Program-made: the position numbers and the translations under genes
Part shown: positions 30,255-37,935 of the stretch, one piece after another
Layout of the letters: every line of letters begins with the position of its first letter
Numbering within the stretch: the stretch's first letter is position 1
From: an uncultured Ruminococcus sp.
Lineage (GTDB): Bacteria; Bacillota; Clostridia; Oscillospirales; Ruminococcaceae
DNA: 64,000 nucleotides
Assembly (NCBI GenBank): GCA_902788785.1
Contig: CADALT010000001.1
Coordinates: 248,001-312,000 of the forward strand
Reading direction: 5' to 3'
The notes under the pieces: model-generated
Databases searched by the model: none
What the model was told of the DNA's origin: nothing
The model's input: the letters and a program-made list of their open reading frames with translations, nothing else

Positions 30255-31022
30255 ATGGATAAATATGAGCCGCTGCTTGAAAAATTCACCGAAGAAAGTA
30301 AGCGTATCCTGGGTGATGACCTTGTGGGTATATACCTGCACGGTTCAGCTGTGATGGGGTGCTTTAATCCTAAAAAGAGCGACATTGATCTTATTATAGT
30401 TGTCGAAGATGAGCCTGACGATAAGATCAAGAAAGAATACATGGATATGGTCGTTAAAGCCAATGAGGAAGCGCCTGCAAAGGGAATTGAAATGAGCATC
30501 ATACGCAAAAATGTATGCGACCCGTTTGTTTATCCTACGCCCTTTGAGCTGCACTTTTCTACTGCTCATCTGGAATGGTATAAATCCGATGCAGATGATT
30601 ATGTGAAGAAGATGAATGGTGAAGACAAAGACCTTGCGGCTCATGTGACGATAATAAACCATCGGGGCAAAACTCTTTTTGGCAGACCGATAAATGAAGT
30701 ATTCGGTAAAGTGAGCAGGCAGGACTATTTTGACAGTATATGGAATGATATCAAGGACGCTAAAGAAGATATCACGGAAGATACCATGTACATCGTTTTA
30801 AATCTTGCCAGAGTGCTGGCTTATGCCAGAGATAATGCTATACTCTCAAAAAAAGAGGGCGGCAAATGGGGCATTGAAAATATTGATGAAAAGTATCACA
30901 GTCTGATAAGATCTGCACTGGAAGAATATGAAAACAGCGCAGCTGCGGACTATGACATTGAACTTGCACAGGAATATGCAGTATATATGCTTGATGAAAT
31001 AAGGAAGTATAGATATGTTTGA
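30255..31022 (+). CDS. Aminoglycoside nucleotidyltransferase-like protein (ANT(3'')/ANT(9) type)
   Basis: A 255-residue protein with an N-terminal nucleotidyltransferase domain: LHGSAVMGCFNPKKSDIDL (residues 28-46) holds the GS motif and the two catalytic aspartates (43, 45), and IEMSII near 83 gives the third acid. The C-terminal helical domain (DUF4111-like) has LNLARVLAYARDNAILSKKE and KWGIENIDEKYHSLI, both characteristic of streptomycin/spectinomycin adenylyltransferases. Those enzymes adenylate the drug; activity here is untested. It starts two bases after prfA and overlaps the next gene by eight, so it is embedded in a housekeeping operon, unlike mobile resistance genes. Confidence 0.85.
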   Translation: MDKYEPLLEKFTEESKRILGDDLVGIYLHGSAVMGCFNPKKSDIDLIIVVEDEPDDKIKKEYMDMVVKANEEAPAKGIEMSIIRKNVCDPFVYPTPFELHFSTAHLEWYKSDADDYVKKMNGEDKDLAAHVTIINHRGKTLFGRPINEVFGKVSRQDYFDSIWNDIKDAKEDITEDTMYIVLNLARVLAYARDNAILSKKEGGKWGIENIDEKYHSLIRSALEEYENSAAADYDIELAQEYAVYMLDEIRKYRYV

Positions 31023-32031
31023 AACTAAGATGCTGGGTAATGATGAAACTTCGATAGAAGAAGCCGCACGGCTCATCAAAAACGGTGAGGTCGTGGGCAT
31101 ACCCACAGAAACAGTATATGGACTGGGTGCAAATGCTCTTGATGAAGAGGCTGTGCGCAAGATATTTGCCGCTAAGGGCAGACCTGCGGATAATCCCCTC
31201 ATAGTTCACGTTATTGATTTTGAAGAGATAAGCCCTCTGGTGGAAGAAATACCACAGCTTGCCAAAGACTGTGCAGAAAAATTCTGGCCCGGACCGCTTA
31301 CCATGATAATGCCTAAATCAGACCTTATCCCTATGGTCACAAGCGGCGGACTGGATACAGTCGGTATCAGGATGCCGTCAAATCCGACGGCAAGGGCTAT
31401 CATAAAAACAAGCGAATGTCCTATTGCAGCGCCATCTGCTAATATTTCGGGCAGTCCGTCACCTACCACTGCACAGCACGTAATGAACGATATGAACGGT
31501 CGTATACCTGCAATAGTTGACGGCGGTGCCTGCGGCGTTGGCGTTGAATCTACGGTAATATCTTTTGAGGATAATGCAATACGTCTGCTCCGCCCCGGAT
31601 TTATCTCGGTCGAAGACCTTAAAGAGGTCTGTGACGATGTGCGTATCGACAAGGGCGTGCTGGAAATGCTGGAAGAGAACGCTAAAGTAAGTTCTCCCGG
31701 AATGAAATACAAGCATTATGCGCCCAAGGCAGAGGTAACGATCCTGGACGGAAGCAGCGATGACTTTTGCAGATATTGCAAGGAGAATTGTTCGCCGGAC
31801 GATATACTGATGATATTTGATAAGCATGACTGTGAGGGACTTTCACAAAAGGTGATCGAGCTTGGCAGTACATCAGAGGAACAGGCGCAGAGATTGTTTG
31901 ACGCATTGAGAAGTCTGGACGAGATAGGTGCAAAGAAAGCATTTGTACGCTGCCCGAAAAAGGACGGCGTTGGTCTGGCGGTATATAACAGGCTGCTGCG
32001 TGCGGCTGCATTCAGGGTGATAAAGCTATGA
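31015..32031 (+). CDS. Threonylcarbamoyl-AMP synthase (Sua5/YwlC type)
   Basis: Makes L-threonylcarbamoyladenylate for the t6A modification of tRNA position 37. The 338 residues form the YrdC catalytic domain (GIPTETVYGLGANAL near 28-42, KGRPADNPL near 56, FWPGPLTMI near 92, PSAN near 144) plus the C-terminal Sua5 domain (SPGMKYKHYAPKAEV near 225-239). ATG overlaps the preceding gene by eight bases, implying translational coupling. It is upstream of coaE in an operon with prfA, an arrangement common in Firmicutes for prfA and ywlC. Confidence 0.94.
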   Translation: MFETKMLGNDETSIEEAARLIKNGEVVGIPTETVYGLGANALDEEAVRKIFAAKGRPADNPLIVHVIDFEEISPLVEEIPQLAKDCAEKFWPGPLTMIMPKSDLIPMVTSGGLDTVGIRMPSNPTARAIIKTSECPIAAPSANISGSPSPTTAQHVMNDMNGRIPAIVDGGACGVGVESTVISFEDNAIRLLRPGFISVEDLKEVCDDVRIDKGVLEMLEENAKVSSPGMKYKHYAPKAEVTILDGSSDDFCRYCKENCSPDDILMIFDKHDCEGLSQKVIELGSTSEEQAQRLFDALRSLDEIGAKKAFVRCPKKDGVGLAVYNRLLRAAAFRVIKL

Positions 32032-32678
32032 GAAAGTGCTTGACTGTCGGGCTTACAGGTCAGAGCGGTGCAGGCAAGACCGTGGTTTCGGAAATTTTCA
32101 AAGAGCATGGTTTTGGCATAATAAACTGTGATATGGTCGCAAGAGAAGTCACGACAAGCGGCAGTGACTGCAACAGAGAGCTCTCAGAACACTTTCCTGC
32201 TTGCTTTGACGATAAGCTTACGCTTGACAGACGTGCGCTGGGCGCTATTGTTTTTGCTGACAGAGAAAAACTCGATATACTTAACAGCATCATATTTAAA
32301 TATATAAGACAGCGTATCAGCGAGCATATAACCGAACTGGAAGATAAACATGATGCTGTCATACTTGATGCACCAACGCTTTTTGAGGCGCAGGCTGATA
32401 AACTTTGCGATGTGATAGTTGCAGTTGTGGCTGATGAGGATATTCGCCTTAAAAGGATAATCAAGCGTGACGGATTGGACGAAAGGTCTGTAATGCAGAG
32501 GTTTTCATCACAGCACAGCACAGATTTTTTCAGACAAAACAGCACTTATGTTATATACAACAACGGCACTTCACAGGATACCCGTGAACAGACTGAGGCT
32601 GTTATAAACCATATAAAGGAAGATAGATTTGGCACAAACACAAACAAGGAAAAAAACTCAGCCGAGACAACAGGCTAA
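32028..32678 (+). CDS. coaE: Dephospho-CoA kinase
   Basis: Last enzyme of coenzyme A synthesis, phosphorylating dephospho-CoA. The 216 residues include the P-loop GLTGQSGAGKT (8-18), the conserved NCDMVAREV (CD-x-x-A-R) segment near 33 and VILDAPTLFEA near 117. ATG overlaps the Sua5 stop (ATGA type). The last ~17 codons overlap the start of the lytic transglycosylase gene; the C-terminal tail after about residue 195 is polar and probably dispensable. Confidence 0.93.
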   Translation: MRKCLTVGLTGQSGAGKTVVSEIFKEHGFGIINCDMVAREVTTSGSDCNRELSEHFPACFDDKLTLDRRALGAIVFADREKLDILNSIIFKYIRQRISEHITELEDKHDAVILDAPTLFEAQADKLCDVIVAVVADEDIRLKRIIKRDGLDERSVMQRFSSQHSTDFFRQNSTYVIYNNGTSQDTREQTEAVINHIKEDRFGTNTNKEKNSAETTG

Positions 32679-33384
32679 ACCGAATACACGAACAAAGCGC
32701 AATACCCGTAAAAAGAAAAGCAAAGCAGGTGAATGGTTCGCAGTAATGTTCGGTATTGCCGCTGCTTTCGGCATACTCATACTCACAATGTCCATACTAA
32801 AGAGAGGTATAAACGGCAGTATAGACGAAATGAAGGAAAAAACCGAAAGCTATATACCCAATGGTTTTACTTATCCTACTGATTATGAGGAATATGTCAT
32901 AAAATACAGCAATGAGTTTGAGGTCGATCCTGTGCTGGTATTTTCGGTGATCAAGGTCGAGAGCAATTTTATCCCCACTGCCACATCAAATGTCGGTGCA
33001 AGAGGTCTTATGCAGCTGATGAGTGATGCATATGACTGGGTAAAATTCAGGCTCGAGGATGACAGCGAATCCTTCGATGATATGTATGATCCCGAGACTA
33101 ATATAAGGTACGGTACATACTATCTGAGTTTTCTGATGGAAAGATATGATAATTCCATCGACCTTACAGCGGCAGCATATCACTGCGGCATGGGTCAGGT
33201 GGACAGCTGGCTGGAGGACGGAACGATCAGTGCCGAGAAGTTCAAAGTTGAGGATATACCCGAAGAAAACGACCAGACATCGCATTATGTAAACAAGATA
33301 AACGATGCATATTCGGCATACAAGGAACTGCTGGCAGAAAGAAACACCGACAGCATAGTACAAACACCCTATACCGAAGAATAA
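32629..33384 (+). CDS. Membrane-anchored lytic transglycosylase (SLT domain)
   Basis: Cleaves peptidoglycan glycan strands. 251 residues: a very basic N-terminal tail (about 1-32), one membrane helix (36-57), then the SLT domain with catalytic Glu111 in VIKVESNF, GARGLMQLM near 124 and AAYHCGMGQVDSW near 184. The start is TTG 32629, with AAAGGA eight bases upstream, inside the coaE gene and in another frame (50-base overlap). Last gene of the operon. Resembles the lytic enzymes associated with clostridial cell-wall growth; a special sporulation role cannot be shown. Confidence 0.93.
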   Translation: MAQTQTRKKTQPRQQAKPNTRTKRNTRKKKSKAGEWFAVMFGIAAAFGILILTMSILKRGINGSIDEMKEKTESYIPNGFTYPTDYEEYVIKYSNEFEVDPVLVFSVIKVESNFIPTATSNVGARGLMQLMSDAYDWVKFRLEDDSESFDDMYDPETNIRYGTYYLSFLMERYDNSIDLTAAAYHCGMGQVDSWLEDGTISAEKFKVEDIPEENDQTSHYVNKINDAYSAYKELLAERNTDSIVQTPYTEE

Positions 33385-33421
33385 ACCATATAACACGTCC
33401 ACAAATACTTTATGTATTTCG

Positions 33422-33446
33422 GATGTGACTATAAGTTAGTCACATC
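33422..33446. repeat. Perfect 10-bp hairpin between slt and the aminopeptidase gene
   Basis: GATGTGACTA-TAAGT-TAGTCACATC. No T-run follows, and it lies 45 bases before the aminopeptidase start. It could be a weak terminator, mRNA-stabilising structure or operator. Confidence 0.6.
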
Positions 33447-33489
33447 TACTGAATAAATAATGTCAATAAATGCTAAGGAGGTATTATAA

Positions 33490-34905
33490 ATGGCAGACAA
33501 AAAGAAAACAAAAGCTGAGGAGCTGGCAGAAAAGCTGCTCTCTGACAAGAAGAACGGCATTCTCCGTGCGGACGACAAGGAGATAGCTGCTGCGGATGAT
33601 TTCAACGAGGGCTACAAGGCTTTCCTGAACACCGCAAAGACAGAGCGTGAAGCAGTTTGCGAGATAGTTCGTCTTGCAGAAGCTAAGGGCTTCAAAGCTT
33701 TTGAACGTGGAAAGAAATACAAAGCAGGCGACAAGTTCTACTTTGTAAACAGAAACAAGGCTGTTATACTCACTGTAATGGGCAAGCAGGATATCAGCAA
33801 GGGTATAAGACTTGCTGCTGCACACATCGACTCGCCCAGACTTGATATGAAGCAGAACCCCCTTTACGAGGACAAGGAGATCGCTTACTTCAAGACACAT
33901 TATTACGGCGGTATAAAGAAGTATCAGTGGCCTACAGTTCCCCTTTCTCTGCACGGTGTTATCATAAAGGGTGACGGCAGCAAGGTAACTGTAAGGATAG
34001 GCGAGGACGAGGGTGATCCCGTATTCTGCATCAGCGATATACTCCCCCACTTGGCAGATTCACAGTACAAGCGCCCTGCACCGCAGCTCATACGTGGTGA
34101 AGAGCTCAATATCATCGTGGGTTCAAGACCTTTCAAGGATGACAAGATATCCAACAAGGTCAAGCTGAACATCATGGCTATACTCAACGAAAAGTACGGC
34201 ATAGTTGAAGATGACCTTATCTCTGCCGAGCTGGAGGCTGTTCCTGCATTTAAGGCAGTGGACGTTGGCTTTGACAGAAGCATGGTCGGCTCATACGGTC
34301 AGGACGACAGAGTTTGCGCATACACCTCACTGATGGCAATACTTGACATCAAGAAGCCTGATATGACTTGTATGACTGTTCTCACAGATAAAGAGGAAAC
34401 AGGCAGTGACGGCAACACAGGTCTTAACAGTTCCTATCTTCCCTACTTTATCAATGATCTGGCTGCGGTATACGGTGCACAGGGTTACAACGTTATGAGC
34501 AATTCAGAGTGCCTTTCTGCTGATGTAAACGCAGCTGTCGATCCTACCTTCGCTGAGCCTTTCGAGATAAGAAATGCTTCTCAGATCAATTACGGTGTTG
34601 TCGCAACTAAGTTCACAGGTGCAAGGGGAAAATCGGGCACCTCTGATGCTTCCGCTGAATTTGTGGGCAGAGTTAGAAATCTGTTCGACAAGCACAACAT
34701 CATCTGGCAGACAGGTGAGCTTGGCAAGGTCGATGCAGGCGGCGGCGGAACAGTAGCACAGTACATCGCAAACCTCGACTTCGATGTTATTGATGTCGGT
34801 GTACCTGTACTCTCAATGCACGCACCTTTTGAGATAACTTCAAAGCTCGATAACTACATGGCTTACAGGTCATTCGTTGTATTCTTTGAAGATCCTGCAA
34901 AATAA
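33490..34905 (+). CDS. M18 family aminopeptidase
   Basis: Zinc aminopeptidase of the M18 (aspartyl aminopeptidase/LAP4) family, cytosolic, 471 residues. Visible metal-site segments are AAHIDSPRLDMK near 114 (His-x-Asp), LTDKEETGSDGNTG near 298 (the Glu-Glu pair) and SMHAPFEITSKLDNY near 440. It trims N-terminal acidic or neutral residues from peptides; exact specificity is not readable. A strong ribosome binding site (AAGGAGG) precedes the ATG. Monocistronic, followed by a terminator. Confidence 0.93.
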   Translation: MADKKKTKAEELAEKLLSDKKNGILRADDKEIAAADDFNEGYKAFLNTAKTEREAVCEIVRLAEAKGFKAFERGKKYKAGDKFYFVNRNKAVILTVMGKQDISKGIRLAAAHIDSPRLDMKQNPLYEDKEIAYFKTHYYGGIKKYQWPTVPLSLHGVIIKGDGSKVTVRIGEDEGDPVFCISDILPHLADSQYKRPAPQLIRGEELNIIVGSRPFKDDKISNKVKLNIMAILNEKYGIVEDDLISAELEAVPAFKAVDVGFDRSMVGSYGQDDRVCAYTSLMAILDIKKPDMTCMTVLTDKEETGSDGNTGLNSSYLPYFINDLAAVYGAQGYNVMSNSECLSADVNAAVDPTFAEPFEIRNASQINYGVVATKFTGARGKSGTSDASAEFVGRVRNLFDKHNIIWQTGELGKVDAGGGGTVAQYIANLDFDVIDVGVPVLSMHAPFEITSKLDNYMAYRSFVVFFEDPAK

Positions 34906-34920
34906 TATAAATGGATAATG

Positions 34921-34955
34921 ATACCCTGCTGCGGTAAAAAACTGCGGCAGGGTAT
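34921..34955 (+). terminator. Terminator of the aminopeptidase gene
   Basis: Stem ATACCCTGC-TGCGG / CTGCG-GCAGGGTAT followed by TTTTTG. Confidence 0.85.
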
Positions 34956-34981
34956 TTTTGTATGCTTATGATCTGCATATA

Positions 34982-35013
34982 TGACATTTTTCGGTCAGGG
35001 ATAGGGGTATAAT
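34982..35013 (+). promoter_or_regulatory. Possible spoIIGA-sigE promoter with long spacer
   Basis: TATAAT (35008-35013) lies 27 bases before the spoIIGA start. The best -35 is TGACAT (34982-34987), giving a 20-base spacer. In Bacillus the equivalent spoIIG promoter also has an over-long spacer and needs Spo0A; I see no exact 0A box (TGNCGAA), although TGACCGAA is present on the minus strand. Confidence 0.4.
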
Positions 35014-35039
35014 CATAATATCGAAAGCAGGAGGTCAGG

Positions 35040-35873
35040 ATGATGAAAATATACGCAGATGTACTTGTCATCACAAACTGTATCATAAACATGATATACT
35101 TGCAGACAACTGCTAAACTCACCCATCGCAGGACAGGTGCTGTCAGGCTTTTTCTCGGAAGTTTATTCGGCGGTCTGCTTGCGCTGCTTATAGCAGCAGA
35201 CGGCAGCAGCTTCATAGGAGCAGTGATAATAACAGTCGTAAAGTTTACGGGGATCGCCTTAACTCTGCTTATCGGTATAAAATTTAAGAGCATCGGCTCG
35301 TATTTCAGATGTCTGGCAGTATTTGCGGCTGTCAGGGCGGCATACACAGGGCTGATAATAGTATACTGGCAGCTCTCGGGCAGCAAGAGGATATATGTGC
35401 GAAACTATACGACCTACTTTGATATTTCTTTGCTGAAACTGACAACAGCAGTGATAACAGCGTATATTCTGCTTTCGCTGTACGATATGGTAGTAAGGCA
35501 CTTCCGCAGGAAGACAGATAAATACGAGGCAGTTTTTCGCAGCGGTGATTATCAGGTCAGGCTGCCTGCCGTGGCTGACAGCGGAAATACTTTGTGCGAC
35601 GGCTTCACAGGGCTGCCTGTTGTCATCTTCTGCTGCAGCGATATGTATTTACATTTCGGACTGGATAACTTTGAACACAGCGCATTGATGGGATTCAGAC
35701 TTACCCCCTACAAAACGATAGACGGTCAGGGACTTATCGCTGTGACATCAAAGGGAGATGTAACGATATACAACGAAAAAGGCACAGAACGTATGATAAA
35801 ATGCTGTGTTGGTATAAAACCCACAGACAGCCGACACAGCAGAGCTATATTCGCCCCTGAACTATTGGACTGA
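35040..35873 (+). CDS. spoIIGA: Sigma-E processing protease SpoIIGA
   Basis: Membrane aspartic protease that activates pro-sigma-E in the mother cell after the forespore signal. The 277 residues show about five N-terminal membrane helices (roughly 1-155) and a cytosolic protease domain with the active-site segment ADSGNTL (179-185, Asp180), followed by GLPVVIF and the second domain half to the end (RAIFAPELL). Position of the aspartate is the same as in Bacillus SpoIIGA. GGAGG precedes ATG 35040; a second ATG follows directly. sigE starts 14 bases downstream. Confidence 0.93.
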   Translation: MMKIYADVLVITNCIINMIYLQTTAKLTHRRTGAVRLFLGSLFGGLLALLIAADGSSFIGAVIITVVKFTGIALTLLIGIKFKSIGSYFRCLAVFAAVRAAYTGLIIVYWQLSGSKRIYVRNYTTYFDISLLKLTTAVITAYILLSLYDMVVRHFRRKTDKYEAVFRSGDYQVRLPAVADSGNTLCDGFTGLPVVIFCCSDMYLHFGLDNFEHSALMGFRLTPYKTIDGQGLIAVTSKGDVTIYNEKGTERMIKCCVGIKPTDSRHSRAIFAPELLD

Positions 35874-35886
35874 AAGGAGAAAAACA

Positions 35887-36600
35887 ATGAAAATGAATAA
35901 ACTGAAAGAAAAACTGCAAGAGATCATGCTCATGCTCTTGGGAACGGATAATACAGTTGATTACATAAACGGTCCCGATCAGCTTCCGCCGCCGCTTACA
36001 AGAGAGGAAGAAGCCCGTGCATTCGAGCTTTTTAAGACTGATGAGAAAAAAGCACGAGAACTGCTGATAGTACATAATCTCAGGCTGGTGGTGTATATCT
36101 CCAAAAAGTTCGAGTCGACCGGAGTGGGGCTTGAGGATCTTATCTCGATAGGGTCGATCGGTCTTATAAAGGCAGTCAAAAGCTTTTGTCCCGAGAAAAA
36201 CATCAAGCTTGCCACCTACGCATCAAGATGTATTGAAAACGAGATACTGATGTTTTTACGCAAAGCCTCGCAGCGACGAAACGAGATCTCCATCGACGAA
36301 CCACTGAACACTGACTGGGACGGAAATGAACTGCTGCTTTCTGACATACTGGGCACGGAGGAAGATACCGTAAACCGTGGTATAGAGAGCGAAGTAGAGA
36401 AAAAGCTGCTAATGGGCGAGATAGAAAAGCTCAACGAACGAGAGCGAACTATAATGGAGATGCGCTTCGGGCTTAACGGCAGAAAGGAGATGACACAAAA
36501 ACAAGTGGCAAATACTGTTGGTATCTCGCAGTCATATATCTCACGTATTGAAAAGAAGATAATACGCTCTATCCGAGAGAACCTGGAAAAAATATGCTAA
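35887..36600 (+). CDS. sigE: RNA polymerase sporulation sigma factor SigE
   Basis: Mother-cell sigma factor made as an inactive precursor and cut by SpoIIGA. The 237 residues include an N-terminal prosequence (about 1-30), region 2 with LEDLISIGSIGLIKAVKSF near 85-103 and FATYASRCIENEIL (here LATYASRCIENEILMFLRK), and region 4 with MTQKQVANTVGISQSYISRIE near 204-224. AAAGGAGA precedes the ATG. Cotranscribed with spoIIGA, the standard spoIIG order, and followed by a terminator shared with the opposite-strand spoVS. Confidence 0.96.
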   Translation: MKMNKLKEKLQEIMLMLLGTDNTVDYINGPDQLPPPLTREEEARAFELFKTDEKKARELLIVHNLRLVVYISKKFESTGVGLEDLISIGSIGLIKAVKSFCPEKNIKLATYASRCIENEILMFLRKASQRRNEISIDEPLNTDWDGNELLLSDILGTEEDTVNRGIESEVEKKLLMGEIEKLNERERTIMEMRFGLNGRKEMTQKQVANTVGISQSYISRIEKKIIRSIRENLEKIC

Positions 36601-36606
36601 AAACAA

Positions 36607-36640
36607 AGCCATAGCACTTCACCATCGAAGTGTTATGGCT
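36607..36640. terminator. Bidirectional terminator between sigE and spoVS
   Basis: Stem AGCCATA-G-CACTTC / GAAGTG-T-TATGGCT with a 6-base loop; short T/A runs on both sides. Confidence 0.75.
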
Positions 36641-36669
36641 AAAATACTTGGTTCAAGGAACACCGAATA

Positions 36670-36933
36670 TCATCTCTGTTCGCAGATAAGCTTGATAGCG
36701 GTCCTTTCTTCATTATCGATAACAACATTGGCAAAAGCAGGGATACAGATCATATCAATGCCTACCGGTGCAAGATAACCTCTTGCGATAGCTACAGCCT
36801 TGATCGCCTGATTAGCTGCACCTGCGCCGACAGCCTGAACTTCAACTGCGCCCTTGTCTCTGATAACTCCTGATATCGCACCTGCGACTGAATTAGGTAC
36901 AGATCGTGATGAAACCTTTAAAACCTCCACCAT
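36670..36933 (-). CDS. spoVS: Stage V sporulation protein S
   Basis: An 87-residue member of the SpoVS (Alba-like) family, starting MVEVLKVSSRSVPNSVAGAI, the near-invariant opening. In Bacillus it affects septation, spore coat and release from the mother cell; it may bind nucleic acid. The middle reads AVEVQAVGAGAANQAIKAVAIARG, also classic. AAGGAGG precedes the ATG. It lies 109 bases after ymdB in the same direction, which is the order seen in Bacillus (ymdB-spoVS). Confidence 0.95.
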   Translation of the reverse strand: MVEVLKVSSRSVPNSVAGAISGVIRDKGAVEVQAVGAGAANQAIKAVAIARGYLAPVGIDMICIPAFANVVIDNEERTAIKLICEQR

Positions 36934-37042
36934 CCAAACCTCCTTAATTGTAGTAAGTTTAAAGCATAGATATTATTATAACTTTATAATGCTATTATAC
37001 TATATTATCGTTATTTTTGCAATAGCAGTTTCCAATTTTTGT

Positions 37043-37813
37043 CTATTTACGACTAATTATCCTTTGTATATTTGTTGCTTTTCCTGATTTTTCATCAAAT
37101 GTGACAACGACACCGTTAAGGAACGCAGGACATTCACTTTCCTCAAATTTAACAGGTGCAAGGTACTTAAGTTTCTGTATTATAAGTTCGCTTTTTACAC
37201 CCAGCACAGAATCCTCGGGACCTGTCATGCCTGCATCTGTGATATAAGCCGTATGTCCGCCAAGGATACATTCATCAGCGGTCTGAACATGAGTATGAGT
37301 ACCGATGACAGCCGTTACCTTATTTTGCAGATAAAAGCCCATTGCTTTCTTTTCAGAAGTAGCCTCGGCATGGAAATCCACAAAAATATTGGGTGTGTCG
37401 ATCTCTTGAAGTATCTCATCCATTTTTCTGAAAGGATTATCGAGGTTTTCAAGATAAACAGTACCCATCAGATTGACAACAGCAATCTTCACAGGACACA
37501 TATCTATATAGGTAACTCCCCTGCCCACAGCGCCCTCGGGATAGTTTGCAGGACGAAGCAGAAATTCATTCTGGTCATAAAGCTCTGTCATTTCTCTGCG
37601 TTTAAAGCAATGATTGCCTGTGGTGACCACATCAACGCCCATACGCATAAGCCTGTCGAACGATGCAGGAGTGATTCCATTGCCCGGTGCTGAATTCTCA
37701 CCATTGACCACAGTAACATCGATATTATATTTTCTTTTAAGGTCAAACAGCTGTTCTTCCAGAAAATCACAGCCCGAAACTCCGAATACGTCTCCTATAA
37801 ACAGTAAATTCAT
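37043..37813 (-). CDS. ymdB: YmdB family metallophosphoesterase
   Basis: Di-metal phosphodiesterase of the TIGR00282/YmdB group, reported in Bacillus to hydrolyse 2',3'-cyclic nucleotides and to affect sporulation and biofilm formation. 256 residues. Metal ligands are visible: Asp8 in FIGDVFG, Glu39-Asn40 in NGENSAPGNGI, Asn-His in TTGNHCFKRRE near 67, His in VDFHAEATSEK near 148 and GTHTHVQTADE near 175. ymdB-spoVS adjacency is conserved. A promoter lies at 37858-37886. The RNase Y gene that precedes ymdB in Bacillus is not here; ftsH is. Confidence 0.93.
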   Translation of the reverse strand: MNLLFIGDVFGVSGCDFLEEQLFDLKRKYNIDVTVVNGENSAPGNGITPASFDRLMRMGVDVVTTGNHCFKRREMTELYDQNEFLLRPANYPEGAVGRGVTYIDMCPVKIAVVNLMGTVYLENLDNPFRKMDEILQEIDTPNIFVDFHAEATSEKKAMGFYLQNKVTAVIGTHTHVQTADECILGGHTAYITDAGMTGPEDSVLGVKSELIIQKLKYLAPVKFEESECPAFLNGVVVTFDEKSGKATNIQRIISRK

Positions 37814-37857
37814 AAGCGATCTCTTTTCTAATCATATAATATGAGGGTGATGACTAA

Positions 37858-37886
37858 ATTATACTACATCTCTTTCAAAAAATCAA
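37858..37886 (-). promoter_or_regulatory. Predicted promoter of ymdB
   Basis: Minus strand TTGATT (37886-37881), 17-base spacer, TATAAT (37863-37858). Confidence 0.6.
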
Positions 37887-37902
37887 TACCATACCACAAA
37901 AA

Positions 37903-37922
37903 AGGCCGCAAAAAATGCGGTC
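37903..37922 (-). terminator. Terminator of ftsH
   Basis: Stem GACCGCA / TGCGGCC with an A/T loop, followed by TTTTTTG on the minus strand. Confidence 0.8.
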
Positions 37923-37935
37923 TTTTAAGCATTTA

